From Burkholderia sp. BCC0322 (GTDB taxonomy: Bacteria > Pseudomonadota > Gammaproteobacteria > Burkholderiales > Burkholderiaceae): DNA of 64,000 bases. The stretch is from assembly GCF_902833045.1 (NCBI RefSeq), contig NZ_CADFDU010000001.1, forward strand, positions 1,133,927-1,197,926, in the 5' to 3' direction. Shown here piece by piece: positions 59,126 to 64,000 of this stretch; position 1 is the first letter of the stretch, and every line of letters begins with the position of its first letter. The notes below the pieces were generated by a model that was not told where the DNA came from, made no database searches, and worked only from the letters and a program-made list of their open reading frames with translations. Position numbers and translations under genes: made by a program.

Positions 59126-59823
59126 CATTGCCGATCCAAGCACAACAATGGCCCACGACGGCGGTCGACTGGGCGCCAGCCTATCGCGTGATTCCCACCC
59201 GTTTTCCGGCGATCAACCTGTTCGACCGCGTGGCCTCGGCGGACGATTTCGACGCGCTTTACGCGCTCGAATCGCTGACCAACGACCGCATCCGCAACGA
59301 AGTCGGCGCGCTCGATCTCGTGCCGCCCGCCGAGCGCCGCTACGGGCCCGGCTGGGGGCCGATCATGGCCGCGTTCACGCACCTCAATCCGCAGGGCAGC
59401 CGCTTTTCCGACGGCAGCTATGGCGTGTTCTACTGCGCGCGTTCTCGCGATACGGCGATCGCCGAAACGCGGTATCACAGCGCGCTGTTCCTGGAAGCGA
59501 CGAAGGAGCCGCCGATGCGTCAGCAGATGCGGCTCTACACGGTGATCGCGCAAGGCGACGTGGCCGACCTACGCACGTGGCCGGAACGCGATCCGGCGTT
59601 GCTGCATCCGCTCGATTACAGCGCCGGGCAGGCGCTCGGTCGCGCGGTGCGCAATGCCGGCGGCGCGGGGATCGTCTATCCGTCGGTGCGCGACCCGCGC
59701 GGCGAGTGCCTGGCGGCGTTCCGCACCGCGCTGCTGCGCGACTGCCATCACGCGGCGTACCTCGAATACAACTGGAACGGCTCGGTCGTCGATGCGGTGT
59801 TCGAACTGAACCAGGTCGGCTAG
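59122..59823 (+). CDS. RES-domain toxin (NAD-degrading or ADP-ribosylating)
   Basis: A 233-residue protein with the RES domain: YRVIPTRFPAINLFDRV near 21-37, RFSDGSYGVFYCARSRDTAIAETRYH near 95-120 with the conserved Arg, Tyr and Glu, and GIVYPSVRDPRGECLAAFR near 184-202. RES toxins either phosphorolyse NAD+ (MbcT/Res) or ADP-ribosylate targets (ParT). Which applies is not clear. It starts at GTG overlapping the antitoxin stop. It is longer than minimal RES toxins by a 30-residue N-terminal region. Confidence 0.9.
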   Translation: MTLPIQAQQWPTTAVDWAPAYRVIPTRFPAINLFDRVASADDFDALYALESLTNDRIRNEVGALDLVPPAERRYGPGWGPIMAAFTHLNPQGSRFSDGSYGVFYCARSRDTAIAETRYHSALFLEATKEPPMRQQMRLYTVIAQGDVADLRTWPERDPALLHPLDYSAGQALGRAVRNAGGAGIVYPSVRDPRGECLAAFRTALLRDCHHAAYLEYNWNGSVVDAVFELNQVG

Positions 59824-59847
59824 GGCACGCTTGCGGGCGTCAAGGCG

Positions 59848-60579
59848 TCAAGGCAGCGGCCAGTCGCCCGCGTGACGTTCGCGCGCTTCGGCCTGCGTCA
59901 TCGACCAGGTGCGCCCGGTGCGCGGCTCGGCGAGCGTGAGCCGCCCGGCCGGCGCGAACGCGCCCGTGTCGATGAACCACTGCGCGCCGATCCGCTGCGG
60001 CGCGCGCACGGGCGTGTGCCCGGTGCAGGTCAGCGACAGCCCGGCCTGCCGCGCCGGATCGGCGAGCCCCTGGACGAGATCGCGGCCCCAGATCAGCCGC
60101 TCGCGCACGTCGTGCGCATAGCTGCCCGTGTCGAGATCCGCGTCCGAGCCGAAGAATTCCGCATGCAGGACGTTGAAGCGCCCGGGGCCGTCGCCGATCA
60201 CGCGCACCAGTGGCAGCGCGTCGACGCGCGCCGCATGCGCGTGCAGCCGTTCCGGCGGCAGGTCGGCGCCCCAGTCGCCGCCGATCCCGCGCCACGCGTC
60301 GGGCGACAGCTTGCCGCGCGCCACGAGGCTCAGCACTTCCTCGTGATTGCCGCGCACGACGTGGCACCACGGGCGGTCGAGCAGGCCGAGCGTGGTTTCG
60401 GAGGCCGGGCCGCGGTCGACCAGGTCGCCGACCGAGAACAGGCGGTCGCGGGCCGGATCGAAGCGGATGTCGTGCAGCAGCGCGCGCAGCACATCCACGC
60501 AGCCGTGCAGGTCGCCGACGACGAAGTCGCGGCCGACCGTGTTCGCCGGATGGCGGCAGAGGGGGGCGGTGGCAGTCAT
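59848..60579 (-). CDS. PP2A-like/PrpA-type metallophosphoesterase
   Basis: A 243-residue calcineurin-like phosphatase. The dinuclear metal motifs are intact: VVGDLHGC near 20-27, [10 protein letters not shown] near 49-58, RGNHEEVLS near 74-82, and the later His in CTGHTPVR near 191. It resembles PrpA/PrpB protein phosphatases and bacteriophage lambda phosphatase. It should dephosphorylate Ser/Thr or phosphohistidine proteins, possibly in the heat-shock response. It is convergent with the RES toxin gene, 24 bp away. Confidence 0.9.
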   Translation of the reverse strand: MTATAPLCRHPANTVGRDFVVGDLHGCVDVLRALLHDIRFDPARDRLFSVGDLVDRGPASETTLGLLDRPWCHVVRGNHEEVLSLVARGKLSPDAWRGIGGDWGADLPPERLHAHAARVDALPLVRVIGDGPGRFNVLHAEFFGSDADLDTGSYAHDVRERLIWGRDLVQGLADPARQAGLSLTCTGHTPVRAPQRIGAQWFIDTGAFAPAGRLTLAEPRTGRTWSMTQAEARERHAGDWPLP

Positions 60580-60716
60580 CCCATCATCTTAGGCGCTCGC
60601 GCCCATCGCCACGTCACGCTGGAATGACGATAATCGGGGCAGTACCCGCCGGTGCGGCGTGGCGGGCTGTCCCGCGCGCCGGCCAGAATCTTTCCATCCG
60701 CTTTCGGAATTTCACG

Positions 60717-61370
60717 ATGACGTTTTATCCGCAGGTTTTACGCAACCGGCCGCGCATGGTCGCGGCGTTCGTCGCAGGCTTGCTTTGCGCGGTGCTGCTG
60801 CCGATTCCGCTGCGTCCGACCGTGCGCGCGCTGATCGGCTGGGATTGCGCGATCTGGTTGTATCTCGCGCTGATGTGGGTGCGCATGGTTACCGCGCACC
60901 ATCACAAGGTGCGCGAAATCGCGATTCGCGAGGATGAAAACGCGACGACCGTGCTGACCGTCGTCTGCCTCGCGACGGTCGCGAGCGTGGCCGCGATCGC
61001 GATCGAGCTGGCGACGGCCAAGGGCGTCGGGTTTCGCGCGGGGCTCGGCCATTACGCGGTAACGGGCGCGACGCTGTTCGGCGCGTGGTTCCTGATCCCG
61101 ACGATCTTCACGCTGCACTATGCGCGGCTCTACTACGGCTCGCCGAGCAACGACCGCGCGCTCTGCTTCCCGGACCAGCACCCGGAACCCGATTACTGGG
61201 ATTTCCTGTATTTCGCGTTCACGATCGCGGTCGCGTCGCAGACGGCCGATGTGTCGATGACGAACCGCTCCGCGCGGCGCGCGGTGCTCGCGCAGTCGAT
61301 CCTGTCGTTCTACTTCAACATGGCCGTGCTCGGGCTGTCGATCAACGTCGCGGCGGGCCTGCTGAGCTGA
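60717..61370 (+). CDS. DUF1345 membrane protein
   Basis: A 217-residue inner-membrane protein with four or five helices. [50 protein letters not shown] near 150-200 is the DUF1345 signature, conserved in proteobacteria but of unknown function. A charged loop ([18 protein letters not shown]) separates helices 2 and 3. The start at 60717 was chosen because it is the first before the conserved hydrophobic part. It diverges from the phosphatase gene 137 bp away. Confidence 0.85.
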   Translation: MTFYPQVLRNRPRMVAAFVAGLLCAVLLPIPLRPTVRALIGWDCAIWLYLALMWVRMVTAHHHKVREIAIREDENATTVLTVVCLATVASVAAIAIELATAKGVGFRAGLGHYAVTGATLFGAWFLIPTIFTLHYARLYYGSPSNDRALCFPDQHPEPDYWDFLYFAFTIAVASQTADVSMTNRSARRAVLAQSILSFYFNMAVLGLSINVAAGLLS

Positions 61371-61382
61371 CGCAGGCCAGGG

Positions 61383-62051
61383 CTACTTGAGCAGGTCGTA
61401 CGGGCCGCCGCGCTCCAGCGCCCGCTGGTACGCGGGCCGCGCGTGGATCGCGTGGAGGAAGCGCGCGATCGCGGGATACCGGCTGCCGCCCCCGCGCGCG
61501 GTCGCGGCTTCGAGTGGAAAGCTCATCTGGATGTCGGCCGCGCTGAAATCGTCGCCGACGAACCAGCCGGTGCGGCTCAACGTGTCGTCGACATAGCCGA
61601 GATGCAGCGCGATCTGCGGATCGACGAAGCTCGATTGCAGCGTGTCGGCGATCTTGCGCGCGATTGGCCGTGCGAAGAACGGCATCGGCGCGTGCGCGAT
61701 CCGCAGCGCGACGAGCTTGAGCAGCAGCGGCGGCATCGCCGACCCTTCCGCGTAGTGCAGCCAGTACGTGTAGTCGTGCCGCTCGGGCGCGCCGGGCGGC
61801 GGCGCCAGGCGGCCGTTGCCGTAGCGTTCGACCAGGTATTCGATGATCGCGCCCGATTCGGCGTACGTGCGGCCGTCGTCGGTGACGACCGGTGACTTGC
61901 CGAGCGGATGGATCGCGCGCAACTCGGGCGGCGCGAGCATCGTCTTCGGATCACGCGCGTAGCGCACGATCTCGTACGGCACATCCAGTTCTTCGAGCAG
62001 CCAGAGCACACGCTGCGAGCGCGAGTTGTTCAGGTGATGGACGGTGAGCAT
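61383..62051 (-). CDS. Glutathione S-transferase
   Basis: A 222-residue GST. The thioredoxin-like N-terminal domain has LNNSRSQRVLWLLEELDVPYEIVRY near 7-31 with the catalytic Ser (NSRS) in the position typical of theta/phi-like bacterial GSTs. SPVVTDDGRTYAESGAIIEYLVERYG near 55-80 binds glutathione. The C-terminal all-helical domain includes DDFSAADIQMSFPLEAA. It resembles the yeast GTT1/bacterial class. It may conjugate electrophiles. It is convergent with DUF1345 (12-bp gap). Confidence 0.9.
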   Translation of the reverse strand: MLTVHHLNNSRSQRVLWLLEELDVPYEIVRYARDPKTMLAPPELRAIHPLGKSPVVTDDGRTYAESGAIIEYLVERYGNGRLAPPPGAPERHDYTYWLHYAEGSAMPPLLLKLVALRIAHAPMPFFARPIARKIADTLQSSFVDPQIALHLGYVDDTLSRTGWFVGDDFSAADIQMSFPLEAATARGGGSRYPAIARFLHAIHARPAYQRALERGGPYDLLK

Positions 62052-62162
62052 GTCGACGCTGGAAGTGGGGGCGGGAACGACATCATACCCAGTGCGCGTC
62101 GCGCGTACGCGAAACGCATCGCGCGCCATGACGAGCCGCGTCCAGCCGACCGCCCCGATCCA

Positions 62163-62870
62163 TCATGCGCGCCGCACCGCGATCCACGCCCCCCAGAACA
62201 GGCTCTCGAAAAAGCGCAGCGGCGCGTCGAAGCCCGCATCGCGCAGCACGCCGAACACCGCTTCCTCGGACGCGGGCGGATCGGCGCCCTGCAGGATTTT
62301 CGCGAGTTGCGCGCGCACCGCGTCGGGCGTTGCGCCTTTCATGCGCCAGCGCTGCTGCCACGCGTCGAGCAGGCGAGGGTGGTCCGCGTAGCGGCGATGG
62401 TTGCCGGCGAGCACGAGCGGCGCACCGGGTTTCAGGCGCCGCGCGATCGCCTGCAGCAGCGCCGCCTTCGCTTCGTCGCCGGGGACGTGATGCAGCACGC
62501 CGATCAGCGTCGCGCCGTCGAACGCGGGTGTATCGGGCAACGCCTCGACACCGTCTTCGACGAACGTCGTGCGCGCGCCGAAGCCCGCGGTCTCGACGCT
62601 CGAGCGCGCGAGCGCGAGCATCGGCACGGACGGGTCGACGGCCGTGAACTGCCAGCCCGGCTCGAGCGCGGCCGCCACGCAGATTTCCTGCCCCGTGCCG
62701 CCCGCGCCCGCGACGAGGATCCGCGCCTCGGGCGCGGCGATTGCCGATGCGAGCATGCACGCGGTCAGTTCGTGGCAGGCATCGTAGCCGGCAAGCGCGA
62801 TGCGGGATTGCTCGGCGTATTCGTGTGCGCGTGCCGGATCGAATTTGGCGGCGCTGGCGGGAAGCGACAT
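62163..62870 (-). CDS. Class I SAM-dependent methyltransferase
   Basis: A 235-residue methyltransferase. Motif I is ARILVAGAGGTGQEICVAA near 49-67, with an Asp (AVDPSVPML) after strand 2 and LIGVLHHVPGDEAKAALLQAIARRLKPGAPLVLAG near 110-145 for motifs III and IV. The substrate is unknown. The ATG at 62870 follows a GGATCC leader without a strong site. A longer frame extends upstream but lacks conserved sequence. It diverges from the TreZ-like gene. Confidence 0.85.
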   Translation of the reverse strand: MSLPASAAKFDPARAHEYAEQSRIALAGYDACHELTACMLASAIAAPEARILVAGAGGTGQEICVAAALEPGWQFTAVDPSVPMLALARSSVETAGFGARTTFVEDGVEALPDTPAFDGATLIGVLHHVPGDEAKAALLQAIARRLKPGAPLVLAGNHRRYADHPRLLDAWQQRWRMKGATPDAVRAQLAKILQGADPPASEEAVFGVLRDAGFDAPLRFFESLFWGAWIAVRRA

Positions 62871-63176
62871 GGCGGGATCCTCGGGTCGGGCGCGGACGAC
62901 GTGTCCGCGAGCATGGCGCAGAGCGTAAGCGTGCGCGGCCGGTGCAACAAGGCGAGCAGTCATTCCGGTATGCCGGCTACCTGACTCGGCGGGACCGGCC
63001 GGATTTCGGGTTTTCCCGGGGTCGATTCGTATTTAAAAATGTCCGGGAGCGATGCATCGCGGTGGCGAAACCGGCGCATACTCGTTTCTCTCCCCCCGCC
63101 TGGCCGTCGCATGCCGGGCCCCGATGCGCCGCGCCCCGCTGGCGCGGCCATGCCGCTCGGTACGCACGAGGAGCGC
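62871..63176. other. Divergent intergenic region, methyltransferase / TreZ-like gene
   Basis: About 305 bp. The part near 63025-63040 (TATTTAAAAATG) is AT-rich and may hold a -10 element for the TreZ-like gene. An overlapping 388-codon frame from 62741 is an out-of-frame shadow of that gene. Nothing else is seen. Confidence 0.4.
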
Positions 63177-64000
63177 ATGATGTCCGATTGTCCGCACGAT
63201 CCGTATGCGCAGCACTACATTCACTGCTTGCCGTTCGGCGCACAGCCCTGTGGTGCACTCTGCGCGACGCCGCGCACGCATTTTCGCTTGTGGGCGCCGG
63301 GCAGCACGCAGGTCCAGCTCGAGCTCGATACCGGCTTCGGCCCGTTGCTCGTCCCGATGACGGCTGCCGGCACGAACTGGTTCGAAGTCTTTGCCGATTG
63401 TGGCGCAGGCGCGCTTTACCGCTATCGCCTCGACGATGCGGTATCGATTCCCGATCCCGCGTCGCGCTCGCAACCCGAAGGGCTCGACGGCCCGAGCGAG
63501 GTCGTCGATCCGCGCGCGTTCACGTGGCGCAATACATTCTGGCGCGGGCGCGCATGGGAAGACATCGCGCTCTATGCGATTCGTCCGCACGCGGTGGGCG
63601 GGTTCGACGGCGTGCGCCGGCGCCTGCCGCAACTCGCGCGCCTCGGCGTGACCGCGCTGGAGCTGCTCGCGTCGCCGCACGACAGCCTGCCGTTCGCGCC
63701 GCTCGCGGCCGAAGGCGGCCCCAACGCGCTGAAGGCGTTGATCGACGACGCGCACGGCTATGGTCTCGCGGTGCTGCTGGAGCTCGACTACGCGCGCTTC
63801 GGCAGCGGCACCGAGGCGCTGCGTCACTACGCGGCACCGTTCTTCCATACGCGCGACGATCCGCTGCAGGCGCCGCCGCTCGCGCTCGATCATCCGGAAG
63901 TCTGTGATTTCTTCTGCGACAACGCGCTGTACTGGATCGACGAGTACCGTTGCGACGGGCTGCGCCTGCGCGAAGCCGACCGGATCGGCGTGTCGTGGCT
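63177..64000 (+). CDS. TreZ-like malto-oligosyltrehalose trehalohydrolase homologue, truncated by window end; probable pseudoenzyme
   Basis: The first 274 codons of a GH13-like protein. The N-terminal CBM48-like domain (HFRLWAPGSTQVQLEL, YRYRLDDAVSIPDPASRSQPEG, GPSEVVDP) closely follows TreZ. The barrel start GVTALELL is recognisable. However, region I, normally V-V-Y-N-H-F-G, reads L-D-Y-A-R-F-G, and region II, normally G-L-R-L-D-A-V-H, reads GLRLREAD, replacing the nucleophilic Asp by Arg. The WGYDG segment is also missing. It is therefore probably inactive as a hydrolase and may have a binding or scaffold role. Start ATG 63177 or 63180 with GAGGAG site. The reading frame continues past the window. 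Confidence 0.85.
   Translation, partial: MMSDCPHDPYAQHYIHCLPFGAQPCGALCATPRTHFRLWAPGSTQVQLELDTGFGPLLVPMTAAGTNWFEVFADCGAGALYRYRLDDAVSIPDPASRSQPEGLDGPSEVVDPRAFTWRNTFWRGRAWEDIALYAIRPHAVGGFDGVRRRLPQLARLGVTALELLASPHDSLPFAPLAAEGGPNALKALIDDAHGYGLAVLLELDYARFGSGTEALRHYAAPFFHTRDDPLQAPPLALDHPEVCDFFCDNALYWIDEYRCDGLRLREADRIGVSW

Noticed and set aside
62741-63907. 388-codon frame overlapping the start of the TreZ-like gene
   Set aside because: It is out of frame with the CBM48/TreZ-like sequence and is Arg/Ala-rich; the frame from 63177 is the real one.

Overview
The base composition (high GC, strong third-position G/C bias) and gene content point to a beta-proteobacterium of the genus Burkholderia. The complete bceA to bceK cluster for the exopolysaccharide cepacian places it most probably in the Burkholderia cepacia complex, on a secondary replicon. 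That placement comes from family knowledge, not from a database search. The window is ordinary replicon backbone: no insertion sequence, prophage, CRISPR array, rRNA or tRNA was found.

Layout. Positions 1-6140 hold the end of wspA and wspB-wspF, a surface-sensing chemotaxis-like pathway known in other bacteria to control c-di-GMP. No GGDEF gene (wspR) is in the window. Positions 6235-7650 hold a fluoride riboswitch followed by a CLC-type fluoride exporter. Positions 7.7-31.4 kb are a mosaic of small units: a P-loop kinase with an overlapping unknown gene, a stand-alone riboflavin synthase, an ABC exporter, a DyP peroxidase, OsmC, LysR and AraC regulators, mntH, a PAP2 phosphatase, an SDR/MDR pair, an AI-2E-family permease, SYLF and DUF883 envelope genes, and a secreted nuclease. 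This stretch ends with an ECF42-type sigma factor and its DGPF/YCII and VOC partner genes, a 28-copy heptamer repeat, and a rubrerythrin / Fe-S protein / DUF3501 operon.

Positions 31.4-48 kb are the exopolysaccharide region. A 733-bp intergenic region with several potential RNA structures precedes a gene that joins a transposase-type DNA-binding domain to an unrelated C-terminal domain. Then come bceA (leftward) and bceB-bceK (rightward). These supply GDP-mannose and UDP-glucuronate, prime the lipid carrier, add sugars, polymerise, and export through an outer-membrane channel controlled by a tyrosine kinase/phosphatase pair. Perfect intercistronic hairpins lie on both sides of the kinase gene bceF.

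Positions 48-64 kb hold two MFS efflux genes with regulators, an FKBP isomerase, a PF10118-type hydrolase, a VpsR/BerB-like sigma-54 activator, GtrA, a 1.1-kb region without a convincing gene, an orphan amino-acid binding protein, a ParS/RES toxin-antitoxin pair with an apparent operator, a PP2A-like phosphatase, DUF1345, a GST, a methyltransferase, and the start of a TreZ-like protein whose visible catalytic residues are replaced.

The most notable items are the fluoride riboswitch with an enlarged linker, the CCCCGAG array (a potential G-quadruplex), the hairpins around bceF, the TreZ-like apparent pseudoenzyme, the transposase-domain gene next to bceA, a three-way-junction-like element at 31.7 kb, and a 16-codon leader ORF ahead of the ABC exporter.
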